DNA of 27,000 nt from CAYSYM01 sp964435115 (GTDB taxonomy: Bacteria > Chloroflexota > UBA6077 > CF-72): the NCBI GenBank assembly GCA_964435115.1, contig CAYSYM010000051.1:1-27000 (forward strand), given 5' to 3'. The notes under the pieces are model-generated. The model was not told the DNA's origin. It made no database searches and saw only the letters and a list, made by a program, of their open reading frames with translations. The translations under genes were made by a program, and so were the position numbers. Below, in pieces: positions 16,454 to 23,034 of this stretch (the first letter of the stretch is position 1; each line of letters begins with the position of its first letter).

Positions 16454-16675
16454 ACGGCTCCGCCGCGAGAGGACCCCATCCCGGCAGATGAAAGGAGGGA
16501 TGCCCGGCGAAGCACGAGGCCGACGTTCGGCCCGGATCGGCGCCGCTGCGGCCCATGTCCCGAGCCTCCCGCAGAGAAAGCGCGAGGCGCCTGGACAGCC
16601 TGGAGCCCCAAGGGCCGCGCGGCGCTACAAGGAGACGGTCACACGACGACGAGGCTCAAGGGAAGGAGACCTGCG

Positions 16676-16840
16676 ATGGCGAAGGATCCAGTGTGCGGGA
16701 TGGAGGTCGACCCGGCGACCGCGGCGCACCGGGCCGAGGCGGAGGGGCAGACGTACTACTTCTGCTCGCCCGGCTGCAAGCAGACGTTCGAGCGTGAGCC
16801 GCGGCAGTACGCCCAGGCCGGCGAGCACGGCCACCACTGA
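16676..16840 (+). CDS. YHS-domain metal-binding protein (54 aa)
   Basis: A small gene with a good ribosome binding site (GGAAGGAGA, 16661-16669) and an ATG at 16676. The 54-residue product begins MAKDPVCGMEVDP and contains TYYFCSPGCKQTFEREPRQY, the YHS-domain pattern: a CGM motif, then YFCSPGC with two cysteines. YHS domains bind copper or other soft metals and are often found beside copper ATPases and HMA proteins. The C-terminus AGEHGHH adds histidines. It lies 220 bp after the exporter operon, a gap in which I find no gene or clear promoter, and is followed by a strong hairpin. Confidence 0.9.
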   Translation: MAKDPVCGMEVDPATAAHRAEAEGQTYYFCSPGCKQTFEREPRQYAQAGEHGHH

Positions 16841-16854
16841 CGCGGCGGACTGAG

Positions 16855-16883
16855 GGGGGCGGCGCCCGGCGGGCGCCGCCCCC
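16855..16883. terminator. Bidirectional terminator-like hairpin between convergent genes
   Basis: GGGGGCGGCGCCC (16855-16867) pairs perfectly with 16871-16883 around a 3-nt loop, a 13-bp all-GC stem. It sits 14 nt after the YHS stop and 33 nt from the stop of the convergent Lgt-like gene, so it can serve both strands. Confidence 0.7.
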
Positions 16884-16916
16884 GTCCGCTACCGGCCCGG
16901 CCGAGCGGCCCGCTGG

Positions 16917-17660
16917 CTACGCGAGCGGGCCGGCCTGCGGCACGCGCCCGCGCGGGCCGCGCTGCCGGGCGCGCGTGAACAGGACGGGCGAGGCGCTCAG
17001 GAGCGCGAGCGATGCCGCCAGCCCGTCCGCCCCTGCGTAGCCGAACCACCAGGCGACGGCACGGTCCAGGGCAAGCGCCGCCAGCAGCGCGAGCCAGGAG
17101 ACCGCTGCTGGAGCCGTGCGACCCCAGCGCCACAGCGCCAGCCAGGCGCCCAGCCACAGGGCAACCCCGTACAGGCCGACCGGGTGCAGGCTGACCCCGG
17201 ACCGGACCAGCGCCCAGGGCACCGACGCCGCCTGCCCGCTGCCACAGGCCGTCAGGGCGCAGCCTGCCCGGTCGAGCAGGAACGCGGCGGCCGCTGCCGG
17301 AGCGACGATGCGGCCGAGCTCCTCCGCGGGCAGGTCGAGCGCACGGCCCTCCCGCCACAGCGCCCAGCCGGCGCCGAGCACCGCGGTGCCGAACAGGAAC
17401 CCGCCATCGCCCAGCGCCGCCACCTGGAGCGGGGCACGCAGGTAGTACTCGAGGTGCGTGGCCACCCACCCCAGGCGCCCCGCCACGATCCCCCAGGTCG
17501 CCACGCTCAGCGAGGCGTCCCACACGCCGCCCGGGCCCCAGCCCAGGCCGCGCGCGCGATCCCGCGCCACCAGCCCAGCCACCAGCACGCCGAGCACCGC
17601 CAGCACGACCTGCGAGTCAAGGCTGACGGTGAGGACCTGGAGGCGGAACGGGTCGTACAT
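16917..17660 (-). CDS. Prolipoprotein diacylglyceryl transferase (Lgt)-like membrane protein, active-site residues altered
   Basis: 247 residues from the ATG at 17660, 8 nt after the stop of the TlpA-like gene; longer upstream readings only shadow that gene. About seven membrane helices. Lgt-like landmarks in order: GRLGWVATHLEYYL (Lgt: RLGYVLFY), a GGFLFG segment where Lgt normally has GG-x-SFHGG, then DRAGCALTACGSGQAASVPWA (Lgt relatives: GCFLAGCCYG and PW) and LHPVGLYGVALW (Lgt: RHPxQLYE). The catalytic-region His of the SFHGG motif is replaced by Phe and the HPxxLYE Glu by Gly, so normal lipoprotein transferase activity is doubtful. It ends the NiCoT-TlpA-Lgt operon. Fold call likely; activity unknown. 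Confidence 0.8.
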   Translation of the reverse strand: MYDPFRLQVLTVSLDSQVVLAVLGVLVAGLVARDRARGLGWGPGGVWDASLSVATWGIVAGRLGWVATHLEYYLRAPLQVAALGDGGFLFGTAVLGAGWALWREGRALDLPAEELGRIVAPAAAAAFLLDRAGCALTACGSGQAASVPWALVRSGVSLHPVGLYGVALWLGAWLALWRWGRTAPAAVSWLALLAALALDRAVAWWFGYAGADGLAASLALLSASPVLFTRARQRGPRGRVPQAGPLA

Positions 17661-17668
17661 GCGGGCGT

Positions 17669-18274
17669 CTACTGCAGCCGCCGCGCCCGCTGGACCAGCC
17701 CATCGTAGGTCAGCGGGCCGACGACGCGGTCGCGCACCACCCCGGCGCTGTCGACGAATACGGTGGTGGGTAGGCCGGTCACGGCGTACAGCGTCGAGAC
17801 GCGTCCGTCGCCGTCGAGTCCGATGCGGTAGGAGATGCCGTACTGGCGCAGGAAGGCGCCCACCACCGCCGGATCTTCCTGCATGTCGATGCCCAGGACG
17901 ACCACGCGGGCGCCCTGCTCCCGCTGGAAGCGCTCGAACTCGGGCATCTCGGTGCGACAGGGCGGGCACCAGGTCGCCCAGAAGTTCAGCACGACCGGCC
18001 GCCCGCGGAACTCGGCCAGCCCCAGGACGCCGCCCGTGGTGGCAGGGACGGCGAAATCCGGCGCCGGGGCGCCGAGCCGCGCGCCCGGCGCCGCCGCTCC
18101 CGGCGCGGCTGCCAGGCTACTGGCGAGCGCCGGCGCCCGCTCGCCGTACGTCGCCACGACCGCGAGGGCCACGGCCGCGAGCAGCGCGACCCAGGCGACG
18201 AGGCGCTCGATCCCCTCTGGCCGCCTGCCAGCCGGCGCCGCCGTGGTCGCCGGCTCTGCGAGACCGCTCCCCAC
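17669..18274 (-). CDS. TlpA/ResA-like membrane-anchored thiol-disulfide oxidoreductase
   Basis: 201 residues from a GTG at 18274, 9 nt after the NiCoT stop. A single N-terminal membrane anchor (about 25-43) is followed by an Ala/Gly/Pro linker and a thioredoxin-fold domain from about residue 66: PDFAVPATTGG, then NFWATWCPPCRTEMP with C103 and C106, and the cis-Pro loop TGLPTTVFVD. This is the AhpC-TSA/Redoxin subgroup used for cytochrome c maturation and for reducing cysteines outside the membrane. Its operon with a nickel/cobalt permease and an Lgt-like protein suggests a role in metal-site or lipoprotein thiol handling (inference). Confidence 0.93.
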   Translation of the reverse strand: MGSGLAEPATTAAPAGRRPEGIERLVAWVALLAAVALAVVATYGERAPALASSLAAAPGAAAPGARLGAPAPDFAVPATTGGVLGLAEFRGRPVVLNFWATWCPPCRTEMPEFERFQREQGARVVVLGIDMQEDPAVVGAFLRQYGISYRIGLDGDGRVSTLYAVTGLPTTVFVDSAGVVRDRVVGPLTYDGLVQRARRLQ

Positions 18275-18283
18275 GGGCGAAGC

Positions 18284-19177
18284 TTACCCCTGGGCGATGA
18301 AGCTGAACAGCTCGCTCAGGTCGGGCAGCTCCGTGCCGAGGCCGAGCAGGAAGACAGCGCCGATCGCCAGGCTGAACAGCCCGGTCAGGACGCCCACACT
18401 CACGTAGAACGGCTTGGCGCGCGCCGACGAGATGACGCCCGTGGACGCGAGCAGGGCGATGATGCTGTTGGAGATCACCAGACCGACGGAGAAGGCGAGC
18501 AGCATGCCGACGCCCAGCCCCTGGCTCGCCGCGCCGCCGACGGCCGCGATGAGGAGCGCCTGGCTGCCCGTCTCGGCGCCGATGCCGTGGATCATCCCCA
18601 CGCCGTACGCCGTCCGCGGCCCGTACTGGTCCACGTGGAACGGCTCCGCGGGCGCGTGCCCGTGCACCCGCGCTTCCACCTTGCGCCAGGCGTGGCGGGT
18701 GGCGGCAAAGACGAGCATCCAGCGGCTCTGGAGCTTGAAGTCGCCCACCCCGCGCACGTACTGCGCGAGCGAGTAGAAGACCCACACGCCCAGGAGCACG
18801 AGCGTCACCCCCACGACGCGCTCCATGACCGGGTCGATCCAGTCCGGCAGGATGGCGACGAACGAGAGCGCCAGGAGGCCAAGGAGGAAGACCACGGAGG
18901 AGTGTCCGACCGCGTACAGGAACGACAGCCACATCGCCCGCAGCTCGAGGCGGCTGAAGGACGGCCCGCGCCACCCCATGCGTCCCCTGCCGCCGCCCCT
19001 GCCAGCCACCGACGTGGCCTCGACCGACTCGACCGCGGTCGTGGTGGTGGCGATGTCGCTGATCGCGGCGATGTGGTCCCAGTCGATACCGTGCCGAATG
19101 CCGAGCAGGAGCGCGGTGCCGAGCAAGGAGAGGGCGCCGAGCTGCGGCACCGCTTGAGCCACCTGCATGATCTCCAT
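18284..19177 (-). CDS. NiCoT-family nickel/cobalt permease
   Basis: 297 residues from the ATG at 19177, preceded by GGGAGG; a TTG 18 nt upstream is in frame but lies in the binding-site region. The NiCoT signature HX4DH is present as RHGIDWDHIAAISD (H29, D34, H35), followed by several membrane helices and the later motifs LYAVGHSSVVFLLGL and GMIHGIGAETGSQALL, which match the family's second and third conserved blocks. A glycine/arginine-rich loop (VAGRGGGRGRMG) separates helix groups. It imports Ni2+ and/or Co2+ at high affinity. A TTGCAA inverted repeat lies over its predicted promoter and a Fur-family regulator is encoded just upstream, so metal-dependent repression is likely. Confidence 0.92.
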   Translation of the reverse strand: MEIMQVAQAVPQLGALSLLGTALLLGIRHGIDWDHIAAISDIATTTTAVESVEATSVAGRGGGRGRMGWRGPSFSRLELRAMWLSFLYAVGHSSVVFLLGLLALSFVAILPDWIDPVMERVVGVTLVLLGVWVFYSLAQYVRGVGDFKLQSRWMLVFAATRHAWRKVEARVHGHAPAEPFHVDQYGPRTAYGVGMIHGIGAETGSQALLIAAVGGAASQGLGVGMLLAFSVGLVISNSIIALLASTGVISSARAKPFYVSVGVLTGLFSLAIGAVFLLGLGTELPDLSELFSFIAQG

Positions 19178-19297
19178 GCGATCCTCCCATGGCAAAGCGC
19201 TGCGCGCTTCGCCGTCTTGAGAGCCGGGGAGCTTCCCTCGCTTCAGTCGACGAGCGTCTCACCCTGCCGCCCGTCGCGTCGCGCGCCTCCGCCTCAT

Positions 19298-19327
19298 AGT
19301 ATCGAGCTACTTGCAACACGTTGCAAG
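19298..19327 (-). promoter_or_regulatory. Predicted NiCoT promoter with Nur-like operator
   Basis: On the plus strand CTTGCAA, CACG, TTGCAAG (19310-19327) is a perfect inverted repeat. Read on the minus strand, TTGCAA at 19326-19321 can serve as -35 and GATACT at 19303-19298 as -10 with a 17-bp spacer, so the repeat covers the -35 and spacer. The Streptomyces nickel regulator Nur recognises TTGCAA half-sites in inverted orientation with N5; here the spacer is N4. The rest of 19178-19520 shows a 110-nt leader without a riboswitch that I recognise. Confidence 0.6.
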
Positions 19328-19520
19328 AGTTCGCAGCCTCCCGGGCTCTTCCTCCCACGCGTCCAGCCAGGCAGCCGCCCGGTGGGAGCCGGGCGGCCGG
19401 CCCTGGCAGCCTGCGCCTACGAGGCGCCGCTGCGCGAGGCGCGCGCCGTCGTACGCGTGTGCCCGAGGAGCGCGTCGCCGCCAACCGGCGCGTAGCCGTC
19501 ACGGGCGCGCGGCAGGCGCG

Positions 19521-19958
19521 TCAGGCGGCCTGGCAGCGCTCGCACTGGCCCGCGAACTCGAGCGTGTGGGTATCCACGCGGAACCGGAGCTGCGAGGCGA
19601 GGGCCTGGATCTCCCGCTCCACGGCCCGGGCGTCGATCGGGATCACCCGTCCGCACGCCGTGCAGAGCAGGTGGTGGTGATGCCCCCCGTCGCACACCGC
19701 GTAGCCGTGGTTGCCGCCTTCGAGGTGCATGCGCGTCACGAGGCCGAGGCGTTCGAGCAGGTCGACCGTCCGGTAGACGGAGGCGCGGCTCACCCGGTGG
19801 GCGTGCAGCTCCTCGATCAGCCCCTCGGTCGTGAAGGTGTCCGTCCGCTCGGCGATGGCCTCCGCCACGAGCGCGCGCGGCCCGGTCAACCGCAGGCCGG
19901 TCTCGGCGAGCCGCCACAGCATCCACTCCGCCCGCGAGCTATTGGCCATGCGCTGCAT
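19521..19958 (-). CDS. Fur-family metalloregulator (Nur/Zur-like)
   Basis: 145 residues from the ATG at 19958 (GGAG 4 nt upstream); ATGs at 19973 and 19949 are alternatives. An N-terminal winged helix (LAETGLRLTGPRALVAEAI to HRVSRASVYRTVDLLERLGLV) is followed by a metal-binding dimerisation domain: the GGHHHHLLCTACGRV segment supplies the regulatory-site histidines, and two CxxC pairs (C99/C102 and C139/C142) would bind structural zinc. It is sandwiched between a nickel/cobalt permease and a Zn/Mn-type ABC importer, each with an inverted repeat over its promoter, so it may control one or both. Whether it senses Ni, Zn or Mn cannot be read from the sequence alone. Confidence 0.93.
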   Translation of the reverse strand: MQRMANSSRAEWMLWRLAETGLRLTGPRALVAEAIAERTDTFTTEGLIEELHAHRVSRASVYRTVDLLERLGLVTRMHLEGGNHGYAVCDGGHHHHLLCTACGRVIPIDARAVEREIQALASQLRFRVDTHTLEFAGQCERCQAA

Positions 19959-20157
19959 CCGTCTCCGCACCATGTCTCAACAAGGTACCCGTTCCGAGAT
20001 GCCACGGGCCAGAAGCCGAGGGCTTCACGGCGCTGAACCCGGACATCACCCCAGTTGTGGCTTATCCGCAGGTGACCGCAACTGCATCCCGTCACGAGGG
20101 AGTCAAGATGCCCACTCCGCTGGGCCTCTGCCGCGCAGGGGGCGGGCCGGCTGCAGA

Positions 20158-20183
20158 CCCGGCGGGCCGCGCGGCCCGCCGGG
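20158..20183. repeat. Perfect 26-bp GC palindrome upstream of the metal importer promoter
   Basis: CCCGGCGGGCCGC (20158-20170) is followed directly by its exact reverse complement (to 20183). It ends 21 bp before the -35 of the importer operon. It may be an extruded hairpin, a terminator for antisense reading, or a protein site; there is no independent support for any of these. Nothing else is evident in 19974-20157. Confidence 0.5.
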
Positions 20184-20204
20184 CCGGACGTCAAGGGCAC
20201 CGGC

Positions 20205-20233
20205 TTGACACGGCCGAGCAGCGGGCCTATATT
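20205..20233 (+). promoter_or_regulatory. Consensus sigma-70 promoter of the metal importer operon
   Basis: TTGACA at 20205-20210 and TATATT at 20228-20233 are separated by exactly 17 bp, giving a predicted start near 20240. This is by far the best sigma-70 promoter in the window. Confidence 0.85.
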
Positions 20234-20250
20234 GAGACCTAGTATCAATA
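20230..20250. promoter_or_regulatory. Imperfect 21-bp palindrome over -10/+1, predicted metalloregulator operator
   Basis: TATTGA at 20230-20235 and TCAATA at 20245-20250 are inverted half-sites, with AC/GT also paired inside. The site covers the -10 end and the predicted start, the classical location for repression by a Fur- or MntR-type protein. The half-sites differ from the TTGCAA repeat at 19310. Confidence 0.6.
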
Positions 20251-20294
20251 CCAGCCGCGCGGCACAGCCGCCGCGGGGCGCTCGCGAGGCGTCT

Positions 20295-21278
20295 ATGGCT
20301 CCCACTCGGTTCATGGCGGTCCTCGGCAGCGTGGCGGTGCTCGCCGCCGCGTGCACCGGCGCGCCCGCCCCACCGCTCAGCCCCACCGCGGCCGCCCCGC
20401 CGCAGGCTGCCGCGGTGACATCCCCGCCCGGCCCGGGTGTCGACCAGCCGCCGGGACCGCGCGTCGCCACCACGAACACGGTGCTGGCGGACCTCGCGCG
20501 GCAGGTGGGCGGCGCCCGGCTCAGCGCCGTCACCTCGGTCGTGCCACCCGGCGTCGAGGTGGAGAACTACAACCCCAGCCCCGGCGACATGCGCCAGGTG
20601 GCCCAGGCCGACCTGTTCGTCATGAACGGGCTGGCGCTCGATCGCTGGGCAGCCAAGTTGGCGCAGGCGGCCAAGCCAGACCTGCCGCTCCTCGTCGTCT
20701 CCGACGGCCTCCCCGCCCTCGGGCTGGGCGAGTCGGCCGACGAGGACATCCGCGAGAACGGCAACCCGCACTTCTTCCTGGACGTCCACTACGCCAAGAT
20801 CTACGTCGAGCGGATCCGCGACCGGCTGAGCGCGCTCGACCCGTCCGGCGCGCCCGCTTACCAGGCCAACGCGGCCCGCTACCTGGCCGAGCTGGATGAC
20901 CTGGACACCTGGATCCACCAGCAGGTCGCGACGATTCCACCGCAGAACCGCAAGCTGGTCACCTTCCACGAGGCGTACCCGTACTTCGCCGCGCACTATG
21001 GCTTCGAGCTGGTCGGCGCCATTGTCCCGTCGCCCGGCCAGGAGCCCTCGGCGGGCGAGCTCGCGCGGCTCGTCGGCCAGGTGAAAGCGGCGGGTGTCAA
21101 GGCCGTGTTCAGCGAGGCGCAGTTCTCGCCCCGCCTCGCCGAGACGCTCGCCCGCGAGGCCGGCGTGCGGGAGGTCGTCACCGACCTCTACAACGACAGC
21201 GTTGGCCAGCCACCGGCCGATACCTACGTCGGCCTGATGCGGTACAACGTCCAGCGCATCGTCCAGGCGCTGCGGTGA
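20295..21278 (+). CDS. Metal ABC transporter substrate-binding lipoprotein (ZnuA/MntA/PsaA family)
   Basis: 327 residues from the ATG at 20295 (GAGG 6 nt upstream). Signal peptide with a lipobox-like end, VLAAAC (C20), then a low-complexity Pro/Ala spacer, then the cluster-9 binding-protein fold with its long central helix (about 180-215). Metal ligands of the family: the first His normally sits in a PHxYEPSPxD motif but here the segment is VEVENYNPSPGD (E90/N91), so it is missing. The second (NPHFFLD, H159), the third (FHEAYPYF, H225) and the fourth (YNDSV, D301) are present. It would deliver Zn2+ or Mn2+ to the ABC complex encoded next. The altered first ligand leaves specificity open. Confidence 0.92.
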   Translation: MAPTRFMAVLGSVAVLAAACTGAPAPPLSPTAAAPPQAAAVTSPPGPGVDQPPGPRVATTNTVLADLARQVGGARLSAVTSVVPPGVEVENYNPSPGDMRQVAQADLFVMNGLALDRWAAKLAQAAKPDLPLLVVSDGLPALGLGESADEDIRENGNPHFFLDVHYAKIYVERIRDRLSALDPSGAPAYQANAARYLAELDDLDTWIHQQVATIPPQNRKLVTFHEAYPYFAAHYGFELVGAIVPSPGQEPSAGELARLVGQVKAAGVKAVFSEAQFSPRLAETLAREAGVREVVTDLYNDSVGQPPADTYVGLMRYNVQRIVQALR

Positions 21279-22072
21279 CCACTCCTGAGCGCGACCCCTG
21301 CGCCCACCCGGTCGTCCAGGTCGACCACCTGCGCGCGGGCTACCCTGGGCGGCTCGTCCTGGACGACGTGACGTTCACCATTCAACCCGGCGAGCTGGTG
21401 GCGATCGTCGGCCCCAACGGGTCGGGCAAGTCCACGCTGCTGAAGGTGCTGGCCGGCCTCCTGCCGCCGCTGGCCGGGCAGGTGCGCATCTTCGGCGGTG
21501 CGCCCGGCCGCCAGCCGCTGCGAGTGGCGTACCTGCCCCAGGCCGAGGTGGTGGACTGGACCTTCCCCGTCTCCGTGCGCGACGTGGTGCTCATGGGCCG
21601 CTACCAGCACGCCGGGTGGCTGCGGCGGCTCACCCGCGCCGACGCCGATGCGGCGCGGCACGCCCTCGAGATGGTGGGGATGTGGCAGCTCGCCGACCGA
21701 CAGATCGGCGAGCTGTCAGGTGGGCAGCAGCGGCGGACGTTCCTCGCGCGGGCGCTCGCCCAGGACCCAGGCCTCTACGTGCTCGACGAGCCCGTCACCG
21801 GCGTGGATGTCGCCACGGAGGACGACCTGATGGACCTCCTCCACCGGGAGAGCCGGCGCGGGAAGACGGTGCTGGCTAGCACCCATGACCTCGCCGGCGT
21901 GGCCGAGCACTTCGCCCGGCTCATCAGCCTCAATGGGACGATCGTGGCCGACGGGCCGGCCAGCCTCGTCCGCGACCCGGCCGTGCTGCGGGCAACCTAC
22001 GGCGGCCACCTCATCGAGGTGCGCGGCGATGTGGTCCTGGTGGACGACCCCCACCACCCGCGGCGGGGGTGA
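21275..22072 (+). CDS. Metal ABC transporter ATPase (ZnuC/MntB-like)
   Basis: 265 residues; the GTG start overlaps the upstream stop (GTGA). Single ABC domain: Walker A GPNGSGKST, Q-loop in LPQAEVVDWTFPVSV (typical of Zn/Mn importers), signature LSGGQQRR, Walker B LYVLDEPVTGVD, H-loop STHDL. The motif VDWTFPV and MGRYQHAGWLRR match ZnuC/PsaB relatives. It works with the binding protein upstream and the permease downstream. Confidence 0.95.
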   Translation: MTTPERDPCAHPVVQVDHLRAGYPGRLVLDDVTFTIQPGELVAIVGPNGSGKSTLLKVLAGLLPPLAGQVRIFGGAPGRQPLRVAYLPQAEVVDWTFPVSVRDVVLMGRYQHAGWLRRLTRADADAARHALEMVGMWQLADRQIGELSGGQQRRTFLARALAQDPGLYVLDEPVTGVDVATEDDLMDLLHRESRRGKTVLASTHDLAGVAEHFARLISLNGTIVADGPASLVRDPAVLRATYGGHLIEVRGDVVLVDDPHHPRRG

Positions 22073-22911
22073 CGAGCGCCATGCTGGATCTCGTGACACA
22101 GCCGCTGGCCCTCGGGTTCATGCAGCGCGCTGTGGCGGCGTCCATCATGGTCGGCATCCTGGCAGCCGTGGTGGGCACCTACGTGGTCCTCAAGGGGCTC
22201 GCGTTCATCGGCGACGCCATCGCCCACGCCGCCTTCCCCGGCGTGGTGGTCGCCTTCATGCTCAAGCTGCCCATCTATCCTGGCGCCGTGGCCGCGGCCG
22301 TGCTCACCGCGCTCGGCATCGGCTGGGTCGGCCGCCGGGGTGGGATGCGGCTCGACACCGCCATTGGCGTCCTCTTCGCCGGCACGTTCGCCGCGGGCGT
22401 GCTGCTGATGAGCACGATCAAGGGCTTCGTGGGCGACCTGTTCAGCTTCCTCTTCGGCAACGTGCTGGCGGTCACCGAGACCGACCTGGTGATCGTGGCG
22501 GTGCTGACGGGTCTCGTCGCCCTCGTGGTCGGCGGCGCCTACAAGGAGCTGCTCTTCGCCACGTTCGACCCCCTGGGCGCCCAGGCGGCCGGCTACCCGG
22601 TAGCCACGCTCGAGTACGCGCTCCTCGTCGTCGTCGCGCTGACCATCGCCGTCTCGATCCAGGTGGTTGGCATCATCCTCGTGGTGGCGATGCTCGTGAC
22701 GCCCGTGGCCACCGCTCAGCTCCTGACCACCCGCTTCGCGCGGCTGCTCGCGCTCGCCGTGGCGCTCTCGGTGGTCGAATCGCTCGTCGGGCTCTACGTC
22801 AGCTACTACGGGAACTTCGCCTCCGGCGCGAGCATTGTGCTCGTGGAGACGGGCGTGTTCCTGGTGGTGCTGCTCGCCAGGTGGGCCACCGTTCGACACG
22901 GGTCGACGTAG
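22069..22911 (+). CDS. Metal ABC transporter permease (ZnuB/MntC-like, ABC-3 family)
   Basis: 280 residues from the GTG at 22069 (GTGA overlap with the ATPase stop); an ATG at 22081 is possible. About eight membrane helices. Family landmarks: GTYVVLKGLAFIGDAIAHAAFPGVVVAF near the N-terminus (ABC-3 loop) and IQVVGIILVVAMLVTPVATAQLLT before the last helices. Last gene of the three-gene importer operon. Direct overlaps at both junctions suggest equal expression of the complex. Confidence 0.95.
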   Translation: MTSAMLDLVTQPLALGFMQRAVAASIMVGILAAVVGTYVVLKGLAFIGDAIAHAAFPGVVVAFMLKLPIYPGAVAAAVLTALGIGWVGRRGGMRLDTAIGVLFAGTFAAGVLLMSTIKGFVGDLFSFLFGNVLAVTETDLVIVAVLTGLVALVVGGAYKELLFATFDPLGAQAAGYPVATLEYALLVVVALTIAVSIQVVGIILVVAMLVTPVATAQLLTTRFARLLALAVALSVVESLVGLYVSYYGNFASGASIVLVETGVFLVVLLARWATVRHGST

Positions 22912-23034
22912 ACGGCGCACGGCTTCGCCGCGCGTCTCCCGCCCGCCCGCTCGAGCGCGGCCCGGGCCATGCAACGGGCCGCGTGTACTATCTTTCGTCA
23001 GGGTCACGCGCCGGCGCGCGCCCCGCGCTCTCGC

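Noticed and set aside
19178..19297. Possible metal or cobalamin riboswitch in the NiCoT leader
   Set aside because: I could not find a B12-box or NiCo-type multihelix pattern; only GC-rich sequence and a ribosome binding site are visible.
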